Shown: positions 1 through 9,504 of the stretch, one piece after another | Layout: each line of letters opens with the position of its first letter | Position numbering within the stretch: position 1 is the first letter of the stretch | Assembly: GCA_018667335.1 (NCBI GenBank) | Contig: JABIVD010000044.1 | Span: 165,763-229,762, forward strand | Direction: 5' to 3' | DNA length: 64,000 bases | Source of the DNA: Rhodospirillaceae bacterium | GTDB lineage: Bacteria > Pseudomonadota > Alphaproteobacteria > UBA6615 | Position numbers and translations under genes: made by a program | The notes under the pieces: generated by a model | The model's input: the letters and a program-made list of their open reading frames with translations, nothing else | Databases searched by the model: none | What the model was told of the DNA's origin: nothing

Positions 1-653
1 CCGGCGGGCATACGGGCGAAGGTTCGGAGATGGCCTTCGGCCTGACCGTCAATGGCTATGCCGAGCGCGATGAAATCCTGCGCAAGTCCGGCCTGCAGGC
101 GGGAGACATCCTGATCCTGACCAAACCACTGGGCACCGGCGTGTTGTTCGCCGCCGACATGCGCGCCAAGGCCAATGGCGACCATGTGACCCGCGCGTTC
201 GCCTCCATGCAGCGCTCGCTGGCACCGTGTATCCCCGTGATCCGCCGCCACGGCGCCACGGCCGGCACGGACGTCACCGGGTTCGGGCTGGCCGGTCATA
301 TGCTGGAGATGCTCAACGCATCCGACGTCGACGCGGAACTGAAACTTGACGCCTTGCCGGTGCTTCCGGGCGTGGCGGAACTGGTTGCCCTGGGGCATGA
401 GAGCACCCTGCGCCCGAGCAATGAGGAGTCCGTCGGAAACGCCGTGCCCTTGTCGGCACATCCGAGCTTCCCGCTGCTGTTCGATCCCCAGACCGCGGGC
501 GGGCTTTTGTTCGGCGTGCCCGCCGACCAGGCCGAAGCCTGCTGCGCCGAACTGCGTGCCGGCCCGGCGCCGGACGCCAGAATCATCGGACGGATTACGC
601 CGCGGCGCGGGTCGGTCGGCGTGGTGCGTTTCACCGACGAGACCAAAAGCTAA
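1..653 (+). CDS. selD: Selenophosphate synthase SelD, C-terminal part (5' end outside window)
   Basis: SelD makes monoselenophosphate from selenide and ATP, the selenium donor for selenocysteyl-tRNA and 2-selenouridine. The open frame runs in from the window edge. Its first visible residues, GGHTGEGSEMAFGL, match the conserved GGHT..E....GL stretch of the SelD ATP-binding core, and the internal ATG at 30 is therefore not the start. About 216 of roughly 345 residues are present. The AIR-synthase C-terminal motifs are visible (GTDVTGFGLAGH, and DPQTAGGLL near the end). The catalytic Cys/Sec and the glycine-rich loop lie upstream of the window. The gene converges on a UGA-containing selenoprotein gene across a shared hairpin, which fits a functioning selenium pathway. 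Neither selA, selB nor tRNA-Sec is in the window. Confidence 0.95.
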   Translation, partial: GGHTGEGSEMAFGLTVNGYAERDEILRKSGLQAGDILILTKPLGTGVLFAADMRAKANGDHVTRAFASMQRSLAPCIPVIRRHGATAGTDVTGFGLAGHMLEMLNASDVDAELKLDALPVLPGVAELVALGHESTLRPSNEESVGNAVPLSAHPSFPLLFDPQTAGGLLFGVPADQAEACCAELRAGPAPDARIIGRITPRRGSVGVVRFTDETKS

Positions 654-666
654 GTTGGCAAAGAAA

Positions 667-692
667 AAGGCCCTCCCGACGGGGAGGGCCTT
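667..692. terminator. Rho-independent terminator between convergent genes
   Basis: An 11-bp perfect stem (667-677 with 682-692) closes a GACG tetraloop. On the minus strand it is followed by a run of T residues broken by one C, so it best terminates the selenoprotein gene. It probably also stops selD transcription from the other side, where the T-run is weak. Confidence 0.85.
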
Positions 693-716
693 CCTGATAT
701 TGGGTTGGGTTTGGCG

Positions 717-1949
717 TCAGCCGTGTTTGGTGCGGTGGCGCTGATGGGTCGGGACCATGGCGGTCGTCGCCAGCGCCTTGAAGCCCTTGTTCTCGCTCTC
801 CATCGCCCAATCGCGGATCTCGACCAGCACCTTGCCCAGCGTGGTCTCGCCCCACAGCCAATTGCCGATTTCGAGATCGCTGACCCGCGCGTCGGGCCGC
901 GCGATCGCCGCTTCCATATAGTAGTAACGCAGGTCGTCGGCCATCTGCTTGAACGCCAGCGGCGCCGGCCTGTCCTCAACCGGTGACGCCGTGTCTTCCC
1001 GGTTCACCACGAGGCTGGCAAAGAACGCCGGGATCTCTTCCGGTGCCTTGCCCGAGATGCCGTAATTCGTGCGGCCACCCCGGGTCTGCTTCGATTCCTC
1101 ATACCAGGGCTTCAGCAACGAGATTTCCTGCAGCAGCGTCTGGGTGAGCAGCTCTTCATCGCTCATATCCGCGACCGGTGCGGCGAAGTTGACTGGGCAG
1201 GCCCAGCCTTCCTGATCCACATCCGCACCCGGTGCATCGTCGGGAAAATCTGCGAGCGCCGGCCCGGATTCCTCTTCGAGGAGCTCCAGGCAATTCTGCA
1301 AGACCCGGCGTTGGAAGTCGGGCTCGTTGGGCGCACCCAACGGACGGCCAAGTTCGAACGGCACCGCGAGTGCGCGCGGCGGTTTGATTTCCTCGGCATG
1401 CTTGCGGATCAGTGCGATCAGCGTCGTCGGAATGCCTTCGTCTTCGAGATAATGTGCAAGCCCGCTCACGGCGCGCGTGCATTGGGGTCAGACAGGGACG
1501 AGTACGACAGCGTCGACATTGTCCGCCTTGAGGACATTCGCAAGATCGCGTGCGATCGGCTCCATCACGGTTGGCGGCGTCGCCCCCATGAAGGAATAGT
1601 GCCGGCTCGCAACCGAACCAATCACGCCCTCATCGGCCAACTCGCTCAGACGATCGAAGGGGAAGGACGTGTTGACGTCCTGGTAGAAGCCGCTGCGATC
1701 GAAATTCGTCGACAGATGGCTCATCACCAGCTGGTCCATATCGTAGTCGTCCGGGATGATCCGGTAATCGGCGGACCCGGGCGTGAACGGAGGATCTTCT
1801 CGGCGGTGCAAACCCGCCGTCGAGATCAGCGCCACGCGGCATTCATTCAACGGTTTGGGCGTGACCCATGGCGTGTCGCCATATTCGGGCAGTTCCTGAT
1901 TGATCAGCGCCTCGCGCAGATGATCAGGCATTTCGCGCAGATGGACCAT
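717..1949 (-). CDS. GrdB-like selenoprotein with in-frame UGA (Sec154)
   Basis: This is one 410-residue gene interrupted by an in-frame TGA at 1490-1488. The residues before it read VVLVPV and those after it PQCTRAVSG, giving a U-P-Q-C redox-type motif with Sec154 and Cys157. The upstream part (ALISTAGLH, then HYSFMGATPP) and the Sec position match selenoprotein B of the glycine/sarcosine/betaine/D-proline reductase family. The start is supported by AGGAG five bases before the ATG. A bacterial-SECIS-like hairpin follows the UGA, and selD is next door. GrdB in clostridia works with GrdA/C/D in Stickland fermentation, but none of these partners is here. In an aerobic proteobacterium the substrate is therefore unknown; a thiol- or selenol-based reductase role is inference. 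Read without recoding it would look like two unrelated fragments or a pseudogene. Confidence 0.9.
1455..1481 (-). promoter_or_regulatory. bSECIS-like hairpin downstream of UGA
   Basis: Starting six bases after the UGA, the mRNA can fold as TGCA / GC / CGC segments paired with GCG / GC / TGCA, with two single mismatches and an apical loop CGUGA. The loop starts 17 nt after the UGA and has G as its second base. Both features agree with the known bacterial SECIS rules (loop about 16-37 nt after UGA, G in the first two loop bases). Confidence 0.75.
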
Positions 1950-2073
1950 AACTTCTCCTCAAATCGGAATTTTCAAAACCCTATCAGCGCCATTGGCCGG
2001 CAACAACTCCGGTGCCTGAACAGCACCTTTGCTCGCAGCGCAATGCTGCGGGCGGGTTGTTCCGGACTTATAG

Positions 2074-2766
2074 CTAGGCGGCGCGCATATCCGCGGCGGT
2101 CGTGCCGGTCGAAGTGTTTTCTGCGTATTTGCGCCAGTTCTCGATGAGGACATCGAGCGCGGCCGAACCGGCCGACACCGACGCGCGCTGGCCCATCAGC
2201 TGCAGCCAACCCTTGAGCAGGATGCATTCGTCGGGAATCTGGAAGTCGCGATAATGGGTCAGTACGGCAACCCGCTGCATGTGCGGCAGGAATGTCAGAT
2301 CGACCAGGCTGATGTCGTCGCCCATCCAGTAGGAACCGTCGCCCAGCTTGCCGAGCCCCTCATGCTCCATCATCAGCATGGCGTTGGACAGCCGCTCGGC
2401 TTGAACAGCCTGCGCGTCGGCATCCTGGGCCAGCATCAGCTTGTAGACATGGGGCGTGAAGCGGACATTCGCGAAGTCGATCCAGATGCGCGCCTGGGCC
2501 CGGCGAACCGGATCGCGGGGCATCAGCGGCCGGTCGGGGAACACCTCTTCGAGATACTCGTTGATCACGCCGGATTCGAAAATCACCGCACCATTGTGAC
2601 GCAGAACCGGAACCTTGCCGTAGGGTGATATCGCCAGGAACCAATCGGGTTTGTCATTGAGATCGATCGCCGTTAGCTCGAAATCGATGCCCTTCTCGAT
2701 CAGGGCCATGCGCGTGCGTTGCGCAAACGGGCAGGTCGCCGAACTGATGATTTCCACGTCAGCCAT
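2074..2766 (-). CDS. Glutathione S-transferase family protein
   Basis: This 230-residue protein has the two-domain cytosolic GST layout. The N-terminal thioredoxin fold (about residues 1-80) carries a CPFAQR motif at residues 12-17, as in the Cys-type omega/beta-like GSTs, plus the GSH-binding YGKVPVL and FESGVINEYLEE segments. An all-helical C-terminal domain follows. The Cys suggests thiol transfer, reduction or dehalogenation chemistry rather than simple conjugation. It lies between the selenoprotein gene and a molybdopterin hydroxylase subunit, all on the minus strand. A maleylpyruvate/maleylacetoacetate isomerase role, useful for the gentisate pathway further right, is possible but not supported by motifs I can see. 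Confidence 0.88.
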   Translation of the reverse strand: MADVEIISSATCPFAQRTRMALIEKGIDFELTAIDLNDKPDWFLAISPYGKVPVLRHNGAVIFESGVINEYLEEVFPDRPLMPRDPVRRAQARIWIDFANVRFTPHVYKLMLAQDADAQAVQAERLSNAMLMMEHEGLGKLGDGSYWMGDDISLVDLTFLPHMQRVAVLTHYRDFQIPDECILLKGWLQLMGQRASVSAGSAALDVLIENWRKYAENTSTGTTAADMRAA

Positions 2767-2790
2767 GGTCGGTCTCCGTATTCAGTCTGA

Positions 2791-5181
2791 TTAGTATTTG
2801 CCGAGCGCCTTGAGCACCCGTTCCGGCGTCACCGGCTGGGCCCAGACGGACGCATTGAACGGGCTGAGCGCATCGTTGATCGCGTTCAGGATCGCCCCCG
2901 GCGCGCCGGCCGTGCCGGCCTCGCCCGCACCCTTGGCGCCAAGCTCGGATTCCATGGTCAGGGTCTCGATATGCCCGATCTCGATGTCCGGCATCTCGCC
3001 GGCCATGGGCACCAGATAGTCGGCCATGTTGGCGTTGAGGAAGTTCCCGTCCCGGTCGTAGCGGCACTCTTCATAGAGCACGCCGCCGATCCCCTGGACG
3101 ATCGAGCCGCGCACCTGCTCGTCGACCAGCAGCGGGTTGATCACCTTGCCGCAATCCTCGACGCACCAGTATTTCAGGAGCTGGACTGTTCCCGTCTCGG
3201 GATCGACGTCGACGGTCACCGCCTGGAAGCTGTTGGTCATGGCGACCGGGTACTTCTTCGGGATGTAGTGGCGTGTCGCCATCATCTCCGACTGGAAATC
3301 CTGGGGCAGCGTATCGGGCCGGAAATAGGCAACCCGTGCGACCTCCTCGAGCGGCATGCGCTCTTCCCGCGTCACGCGGTCCACGACGACACCGGCGCTG
3401 ATATCGAGCGTCTCGCGTTCGGTCTGGAGCAGGATCGCCGCCACGTCCAGTACGTTGTGACGCAGCGCCTTGGCCGCCTGCAATGCGGCTTCACCGGCGA
3501 TGCCTGCGCCGCCGGAACCGCCCGCGCCCCAGCCGACCGGGACATTGTCCGTGTCGCCGGAGATCACCTTCACCTTGTCAGGGGTGGTGCCGAACGCGGT
3601 CGCGGTCACCTGCTGGATAACCGCCTCGCTGCCCTGCCCCTGCTCGCTGATGCTGGTCTGCACGATCACGGCGCCGGACGCGTCCATGCGCGTCGCCGCC
3701 CCGTCCTGGGACGAAATGCGTGCGCCGCCGAGCCCATAGGTGTGTGGCCCCGGGTTGGTCATCTCGACGAGCGTCGCGAAGCCGATCCCCCGGTAGATGC
3801 CTTTCTCCCGAAGCTCCGCCTGCTCGGCCCGGAAGCCCTTGTAGTCGAACATCGTCAACAGCTTGTCGAGGGAGGCCTCGTGGGAGAGGGCTTCCATCTT
3901 GAGCCCGGTGATGAACTCGCACGGATAGCCGTCATCGGGCATCAGGTTACGCCGGCGGATGTCGACCGGGTCCATGCCCAGCGCCCGCGCGCCCTCATCC
4001 ATAAGTGTTTCTGTGATTGCCACCGCCACGGGATGACCCACGGCGCGGTACTGGCTCATCGGCGTCTTGTTCTGGAACACGACCCGCGAACGCGCCTTGT
4101 AGTTCTGATGGGTATAGGGCGCGCCCACATAGTTGATGACCTGCAGGGCCTCCAGCGCGCTGGTGCGCGGGTACATGGAGTAGGCGCCGACACCCGTGAG
4201 ATCGTCCATCTCGATCCCCAGCAACTCGCCATCCGCCGCAAAGGCCGCACGGGCCGTGGCGCGGTGATCGCGCGCGTGCAGATCGGTGAGGAAGGATTCG
4301 AGCCGATCGGCGATGAACTTCACCGGTCGTTTGAGGATCATCGAAATCGCGGCCGTGGCCATCTCGTCGGGATAGGTGTGGCCCTTGACGCCGTAGGCGC
4401 CGCCCACATCGCCGCAGATGATCCGCACATTCTGGTTCTCGATGCCCAGATGACGCGCGAACAGGTCCTGCATCATGTGCGGGGCCTGGTGCGAATGATA
4501 GGCGGTCAGCCGATGTTCGGACGCGGTGTAATCGGCGATGATCGACCGGGATTCCGGGCACACGCCGGTGTGTCGGCCGAAATCCAGCGTCCGCTCGACG
4601 ATCTTGTCGGCGGCGGCAAAGGCCGCGGCGGTGTCGCCGATATCGTGGTTCATCTCGAACAGCAGATTGTCACCGAGGTCCGGATGCATCACCGGCGTAT
4701 CGTCATCCATCGCGACTTCGGGGTCCGCGAGGACCGGCAGTTCCTCGAACTCGACCTCGATCAGTTGGACGGCGTCCTCGGCCTCGGCGCGGCTGTTGGC
4801 GACCACGGCGGCGATCGGCTCGCCCTGCCAGCAGGCGCGCTCGACGGCGAGCGCGTGCTGGGGCGCCGACTTCATGCCCTTGAAATGCGCCAGGGTGCCG
4901 ACCCAGGGCGTGCAGACTTCGGCAACCTCCTTGCCGCTGATCACGCGAACGACGCCAGGGCAGGCCAGCGCGGCGGTGTCATCGATCGAGACAATCCGCG
5001 CGTGGGCATAGGGCGAGCGGTAGTAAACGACATGCACCATGCGCGGCAGGGTCAGGTCGTCGACATAGCGCCCTTCGCCCGCGACCAGCCGGCGCACAAC
5101 GGCGCGCGGCACAGAGGCGCCGATATAGTTGTCGGCACGGTCGAGGACGCTGCCCTCGTCGGTCTCGTTGGATACGCTCAT
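2791..5181 (-). CDS. Xanthine dehydrogenase/CoxL-family molybdopterin-binding subunit, copy 1
   Basis: This is the large catalytic subunit of a molybdenum hydroxylase (about 796 residues from the preferred ATG at 5181; an upstream in-frame start at 5247 lacks family similarity). The N-terminal a/b hammerhead (GRYVDDLTLP) and the two molybdopterin-binding regions are present. The C-terminal GAKGAGEAGT contains the conserved catalytic Glu. The segment that is AYRCSFR in true CO dehydrogenase (form I) or AYRGAGR in other members is QYRAVGHP here. It is therefore a hydroxylase of unknown substrate and not CO dehydrogenase. The FAD (CoxM) and 2Fe-2S (CoxS) subunits are not adjacent and not in the window. 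A close paralog lies at 5780-8173, ending in the same LKALGKY. Confidence 0.88.
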   Translation of the reverse strand: MSVSNETDEGSVLDRADNYIGASVPRAVVRRLVAGEGRYVDDLTLPRMVHVVYYRSPYAHARIVSIDDTAALACPGVVRVISGKEVAEVCTPWVGTLAHFKGMKSAPQHALAVERACWQGEPIAAVVANSRAEAEDAVQLIEVEFEELPVLADPEVAMDDDTPVMHPDLGDNLLFEMNHDIGDTAAAFAAADKIVERTLDFGRHTGVCPESRSIIADYTASEHRLTAYHSHQAPHMMQDLFARHLGIENQNVRIICGDVGGAYGVKGHTYPDEMATAAISMILKRPVKFIADRLESFLTDLHARDHRATARAAFAADGELLGIEMDDLTGVGAYSMYPRTSALEALQVINYVGAPYTHQNYKARSRVVFQNKTPMSQYRAVGHPVAVAITETLMDEGARALGMDPVDIRRRNLMPDDGYPCEFITGLKMEALSHEASLDKLLTMFDYKGFRAEQAELREKGIYRGIGFATLVEMTNPGPHTYGLGGARISSQDGAATRMDASGAVIVQTSISEQGQGSEAVIQQVTATAFGTTPDKVKVISGDTDNVPVGWGAGGSGGAGIAGEAALQAAKALRHNVLDVAAILLQTERETLDISAGVVVDRVTREERMPLEEVARVAYFRPDTLPQDFQSEMMATRHYIPKKYPVAMTNSFQAVTVDVDPETGTVQLLKYWCVEDCGKVINPLLVDEQVRGSIVQGIGGVLYEECRYDRDGNFLNANMADYLVPMAGEMPDIEIGHIETLTMESELGAKGAGEAGTAGAPGAILNAINDALSPFNASVWAQPVTPERVLKALGKY

Positions 5182-5305
5182 GATTTCCGCCCTTTGGAAT
5201 TTGCTGGGCCGGAAGGTACAACCCCTTGGGCGATGCGGCCACCCCACTCTTGGGGACGACCGATCACAATCCGGAACACCCCGGAAACGGCATACGGCGA
5301 ACCAA

Positions 5306-5671
5306 ATGATTCAGGGCGAGAACCGAAAACTCTGGCTGTCGATTCGGCGCAGCCTAAGAGGCCGTTGCCCCAACTGTGGAGACGCGCGCCTGTTCCGCGC
5401 CTATCTGAAACAGGTCGACAATTGCGCCGATTGCGGCGAGGCCTGGTCGGAGATCCGCTCCGACGACGCAGCCCCCTGGCTGACGATCCTGATCGTCGGC
5501 CACCTCATGGCGCCGGTGATGATCCACATGATCAAGCACCAGTATTTCGAGCCCTGGGTGTCAGCGGCGATCCTGATCCCGATCATCGTCGGGCTGTCGC
5601 TGCTGATACTGCCGTTCGCGAAGGCGACGTTCATGGCCGCGATCTGGGCACTCCGGGCGAACAGTTCGTAA
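5306..5671 (+). CDS. DUF983 membrane protein
   Basis: This 121-residue protein has two zinc-ribbon-like CxxC pairs near the N-terminus (RCPNCG and NCADCG), then two hydrophobic helices (about residues 55-75 and 80-105). That is the DUF983 architecture common in Alphaproteobacteria. The family function is not established. The ATG at 5306 (MIQGENRKLW) is chosen because family members begin just before the RCPxCG motif, although the frame is open further upstream. It is transcribed opposite to the two molybdopterin subunits on either side, so it probably separates a duplicated pair. Confidence 0.8.
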   Translation: MIQGENRKLWLSIRRSLRGRCPNCGDARLFRAYLKQVDNCADCGEAWSEIRSDDAAPWLTILIVGHLMAPVMIHMIKHQYFEPWVSAAILIPIIVGLSLLILPFAKATFMAAIWALRANSS

Positions 5672-5685
5672 CCCCTGGAAAGATT

Positions 5686-5756
5686 GTCATGCCCGGGCTC
5701 GACCCGGGCATCTCGTCTCGCAGCCACGAGATACGCGGATCAAGTCCGCGCATGAC
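5686..5756. repeat. Imperfect palindromic intergenic repeat (GTCATGC...GCATGAC)
   Basis: The element begins GTCATGCCCGGGC and ends CCGCGCATGAC, with an inner CTCGT..ACGAG dyad, so the 71 bp can fold as a long two-part hairpin. It resembles the short palindromic intergenic elements dispersed in many alphaproteobacterial genomes. It sits between convergent gene ends, where it may also act as a transcription stop. No second copy is visible in this window. Confidence 0.6.
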
Positions 5757-5779
5757 GCGGCAGGAGAACTCGGCTCCGC

Positions 5780-8173
5780 CTAATACTTGCCGAGCGCCTT
5801 GAGAATACGCTCCGGCGAGATCGGCTGGTGGGTCAGGCGCGCATCGAACGGCGACAGCGCGTCGTTGATCGCGTTCATGATCACCGCCGGCGCACCCGCT
5901 GTGCCCGCCTCGCCCGCACCCTTGGCGCCGAGTTCGGAATCTGCCGTCGGCGTCTCCACATGGCCGACCGAAATGTCCGGCATCTCGCCCGCCATCGGCA
6001 CCAGGTAATCCGCCATGTTCGCGTTCACGAGGTTCCCGGCCACGTCGTAGCGGCATTCCTCCATCAGCGCGCCGCCGAGCCCCTGGATCACGCCGCCGCG
6101 CACCTGCTCATCGACGAGTTGCGGGTTCAGCACCGTGCCGCAATCCTCGACCACCCAGTAGTTCAGGAATTTGAGGAAGCCTGTGTCGGGATCGATCTCG
6201 ACGTAGCAGGCCTGGATGCCGTTGGTGAACGCGATGTTGTATTCCCGCGGCACGAAATGGCGGGTCGCCATGAGCTCCGGCTGGAACCCCTTGGGGATCA
6301 TGTCCGAGCGAAAATAGGAAATCCGCGCCAACTCGTCGAGGCCCATGCGCTCGTTGCCGGTGTCGTTGTCCACGACCACGCCCTCGCGGATGTCGAGGGT
6401 CACCGGGTCGGCTTGCAGCAGCTGGCCGGCCACGTCCTTGACGTTGTAGCGCAGCGCCTTGGCCGCCTGCAGGACGGCTTCACCGCCGATGCCCGCACCG
6501 CGCGAACCCCAGGTGCCGCCGCCGGTCGGCACATTGTCCGTGTCGCCGGTGATCACCTTGACCCGGTCCGGGGACGTCCCGAACGCGGTGGCCGCGATCT
6601 GGGCCATCACCCCGTCGGTGCCCTGGCCCTGTTCTGTAACGGATGTATGCACGACGATCGAGCCGCTCGAATCGAGCCGCACCTGCGCGCCGTCCTGGGA
6701 CGAAATCCTCGCACCGCCGATGCCGTACATGGCCGCACCCGGATTGGTCAGCTCGATCATCGCCGCGAAGCCGATGCCGCGATAGATGCCGTCGGCACGC
6801 AGCGCGTCGCGCTCCGCCTTCATCCCCTCATAGTCCATCGATGCCAGAAGCTTATCGAGCGTCTGATGGTGTGACAGGCCTTCGAACGCGATACCGCTCG
6901 CACCCTTGGTCGGATAGGCATCATCGGCGATCAGATTGCGTCGCCGGATGTCGACCGGGTCGATCCCCAGCTCCCGCGCGCCCTTGTCGACCATGGCCTC
7001 GGTCACCGCGAAGGCGATCGGGTGGCCCACCGCACGGTACTGGCACATGACGTTCTTATTCTGGAACACGACCTGCGCCTTGGCGCGATAGTTCTGATGC
7101 TTGTAAGGGCCGCCCGTGAAATTCAGGACCTGGTTGGCCTCCATGGCGCTGGTGCGCGGATACATGGAGTAAGGCCCGACCCCGGTCAGGTCGTCGACCT
7201 CGATCGCGGTGATATCGCCGTCCTTGGTGAATCCCATCTTGGCGTGCACCCGATGGGCGCGGGCGTGGATGTCCGTGAGAAATGATTCCAGCCGGTCGGC
7301 CGCGAACTTGACCGGTCGGCAGAGCATCCTGGACAGCGCGGCAGCCGCCATCTCGTCAGCATAGACATGCACCTTGATGCCGAACGAACCACCCACATCC
7401 TTGCAGATGACCCGGACCTGGCCTTCATGGATGCCGAGATGCTTGGCGAAGATGTGCTGCATCATGTGCGGTGCCTGGTTCGACATATGCACCGTCAGCT
7501 TGTCGTCGGCCTCGTCATAGTCAGCCAGGATGACCCGCGGCTCCAGGGTCACGCCGGTGTGGCGATCGAAGTTATAGGTCTCCTCGACCACCAGATCGGC
7601 GGCGGCAAAGGCCGCGTCCACATCGCCGGACTCGACCCCGTTCTCGAAGGCGATGTTGTCGCCGAGCTCGGGGTGGATCACATGGGTGCCGGGATCGCCG
7701 GCCGTCTCCGCGTCGGTGACCGCAGGCAGCTCTTCATAATCGACTTCGATCATCGCCGCGGCGTCTTCGGCCTCGGCCCGGCTGTTGGCGACAACCGCGG
7801 CCACCGCCTCACCCTGCCAGCTGACCTTGTTCACCGCGATCGCGTGTTGCGGCGCGGATTTGAGACCCACCATATGCGTGAGCACCCCGACCCACGGCTC
7901 GCAATACTCGGCCAACTGCGCGCCCGTTACGACGCGCACGACGCCGGGCATTCCCGCGGCTTCGCTGGTATCGATGGAGGTTATTTTGGCATGGGCGTGG
8001 GGTGAGCGCAGGAACACCGCGTGCACCATGCGGGGCAGTGTCAGATCATCAACGAACTGGCCCTTGCCACGCACAAGCTTGCGTACGTTCGGGCGCGGCA
8101 CCACCTTGCCGATGTAACTGTTGGGGCGTCCCAGGACGCTCGAATCCGGGCTCAGCGCTTCGTCGGTCATCAT
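5780..8173 (-). CDS. Xanthine dehydrogenase/CoxL-family molybdopterin-binding subunit, copy 2
   Basis: A paralog of the protein at 2791-5181 with the same domain order, about 797 residues. It shares the QYRAVGHP segment in place of the CO-dehydrogenase signature, the catalytic-Glu motif GAKGAGEAGT and the terminal LKALGKY. Two adjacent ATG codons (8173 and 8170) follow GGAG at spacings of 4 and 7 bases; an upstream ATG at 8191 has no Shine-Dalgarno. Partner FeS and flavin subunits are missing nearby, as for copy 1. Both copies may share partners encoded elsewhere, or form a heteromer. The substrate (an aromatic, N-heterocyclic or aldehyde compound) cannot be told from sequence. Confidence 0.88.
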   Translation of the reverse strand: MMTDEALSPDSSVLGRPNSYIGKVVPRPNVRKLVRGKGQFVDDLTLPRMVHAVFLRSPHAHAKITSIDTSEAAGMPGVVRVVTGAQLAEYCEPWVGVLTHMVGLKSAPQHAIAVNKVSWQGEAVAAVVANSRAEAEDAAAMIEVDYEELPAVTDAETAGDPGTHVIHPELGDNIAFENGVESGDVDAAFAAADLVVEETYNFDRHTGVTLEPRVILADYDEADDKLTVHMSNQAPHMMQHIFAKHLGIHEGQVRVICKDVGGSFGIKVHVYADEMAAAALSRMLCRPVKFAADRLESFLTDIHARAHRVHAKMGFTKDGDITAIEVDDLTGVGPYSMYPRTSAMEANQVLNFTGGPYKHQNYRAKAQVVFQNKNVMCQYRAVGHPIAFAVTEAMVDKGARELGIDPVDIRRRNLIADDAYPTKGASGIAFEGLSHHQTLDKLLASMDYEGMKAERDALRADGIYRGIGFAAMIELTNPGAAMYGIGGARISSQDGAQVRLDSSGSIVVHTSVTEQGQGTDGVMAQIAATAFGTSPDRVKVITGDTDNVPTGGGTWGSRGAGIGGEAVLQAAKALRYNVKDVAGQLLQADPVTLDIREGVVVDNDTGNERMGLDELARISYFRSDMIPKGFQPELMATRHFVPREYNIAFTNGIQACYVEIDPDTGFLKFLNYWVVEDCGTVLNPQLVDEQVRGGVIQGLGGALMEECRYDVAGNLVNANMADYLVPMAGEMPDISVGHVETPTADSELGAKGAGEAGTAGAPAVIMNAINDALSPFDARLTHQPISPERILKALGKY

Positions 8174-8227
8174 CTCACTCCACTCGTGCATTCGGTCCGC
8201 GTCTGACGCACGGATTGTTGAGTCTAA

Positions 8228-9430
8228 CTATTCCACAGCAGGCCCGTGAAGGCGATTGCGAACCGGGTGCCGATTGGCATCCTTTATCCCCAGCGCATCC
8301 TCGCCAATCAGGATCCGCTGGACGTTCGCCGTGCCCTCGCCCACCGCCAGCATGTTCACATAGGCCGTGTATTTCTTGATCGGATACTCGTCTGCCAGCG
8401 CGTAGCCGGCGAAGACCTCCGCCGCGCCCGCCGCGGCCTGCTTCGCCGCCTCGACGGCGAAATACTTGGCGCGGGATGCGGCGCGGCTCGCGGGCCGGCC
8501 CTCATCCATCAGCCAGGCCATCCGCTGCACCATCAGGCGCGCGGCATCGGTGTGGGTCGCCATGTCGGCGATCAGGTGCTGCACCATCTGATACTCAGCG
8601 ATCGGGTTGCCCCGGATCACGCGCTGGTTCGCGTAGCCGACCGCTTCGTCGAGGCAGGCCTGCGCCAACCCAACCGCGCGGGCCGACACGGTCAGCCGCC
8701 CGAACTCCAGGGCGTTCATCGCGATCTTGAAGCCCGCGCCCTCTTCGCCGAGACGATTCTCCGCCGGGACGACAAAGTCATCGAGGAACACCGCGTTGGA
8801 TGCCAGGCAATTCGACAGCCCGGTCATCGGGATCGGGTTGGCGCTGTAGCCGTCATATTTCTTCGGCTCGACGATGAAGGCGGTGATGCCCCTGTGACCA
8901 GCCGCCGCATCGGTCTTGGCGAACAGCACGCCCACATCGGCGGCGTTGGCGAACGTGATCCACTGTTTCGAACCGTTCAGGCGATAGACACCCCCGTCAC
9001 GCACGGCCGTCGTCTTCATCGACCCGGCCGCATCCGAGCCGCCGCCGGGTTCGGTCAGCGCAAACATGCCGATGCGTTTGCCGGCGATCAGATCGGGCAC
9101 GAAATCGGCGATCTGCGCATCGGTGCCCCAGTTGAAGATCGTGAAGGGGCAGGTCATGCCTTGCATATTCATGCAGTAGCCGAATTCGGGCGCGACCCGT
9201 GAGATCGCCTCGGAGATCGCCGCCACGGCAACGAACCCGACGTTCGTCCCACCCAGGTCCTCGGGAAAAGCCGCGCCGAAGAAACCGGCCGCACCCATCT
9301 TCTCGACGAGTTCACGGGGAAACTCGCCCGACGCCTCATACGCGACCATCGCGGGCGTGATCTCGGTCTCGACGAACCGCGCGACCGTATCCGCAAATGC
9401 GGCAATCTCTTCGGGCAGGGTGAAATCCAT
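8228..9430 (-). CDS. Acyl-CoA dehydrogenase
   Basis: A 400-residue flavoprotein of the acyl-CoA dehydrogenase family, which introduces an alpha,beta double bond into an acyl-CoA and passes electrons to ETF. Visible landmarks are the FAD/substrate segment [12 protein letters not shown], the [11 protein letters not shown] strand and the C-terminal [13 protein letters not shown]. The Glu in GEGT is the usual catalytic base of the short/medium-chain and glutaryl-type branches. It is divergent from the CoA-transferase operon at 9505, with 74 bp between starts, so the two are probably co-regulated. The acyl substrate is unknown; CoA-linked degradation of a branched or aromatic-derived acid fits the context. 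Confidence 0.92.
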   Translation of the reverse strand: MDFTLPEEIAAFADTVARFVETEITPAMVAYEASGEFPRELVEKMGAAGFFGAAFPEDLGGTNVGFVAVAAISEAISRVAPEFGYCMNMQGMTCPFTIFNWGTDAQIADFVPDLIAGKRIGMFALTEPGGGSDAAGSMKTTAVRDGGVYRLNGSKQWITFANAADVGVLFAKTDAAAGHRGITAFIVEPKKYDGYSANPIPMTGLSNCLASNAVFLDDFVVPAENRLGEEGAGFKIAMNALEFGRLTVSARAVGLAQACLDEAVGYANQRVIRGNPIAEYQMVQHLIADMATHTDAARLMVQRMAWLMDEGRPASRAASRAKYFAVEAAKQAAAGAAEVFAGYALADEYPIKKYTAYVNMLAVGEGTANVQRILIGEDALGIKDANRHPVRNRLHGPAVE

Positions 9431-9504
9431 CGGCGCGTTCCTTTATTCCTGCGGCCAATCTATCTAACATCGCGCCAACCGTGAAAAGAAAGGTGGAAGC
9501 GCAT

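Noticed and set aside
717..1949. Pseudogene call for the GrdB-like gene because of the internal stop
   Set aside because: The stop is UGA in a Sec context with a suitable hairpin and a nearby selD, both halves are well conserved, and no other lesion is seen.
2971..5802. Very long open frame on the plus strand (over 900 codons)
   Set aside because: It is antisense to the molybdopterin subunit gene, is Arg/His-rich, has no domain similarity, and arises from the high GC of the coding strand. Other long antisense frames, such as 26574-28565 opposite copA, were rejected for the same reason.
2791..8173. Aerobic CO dehydrogenase (coxL) assignment
   Set aside because: The diagnostic AYRCSFR motif is replaced by QYRAVGHP in both copies, and coxM/coxS are absent.
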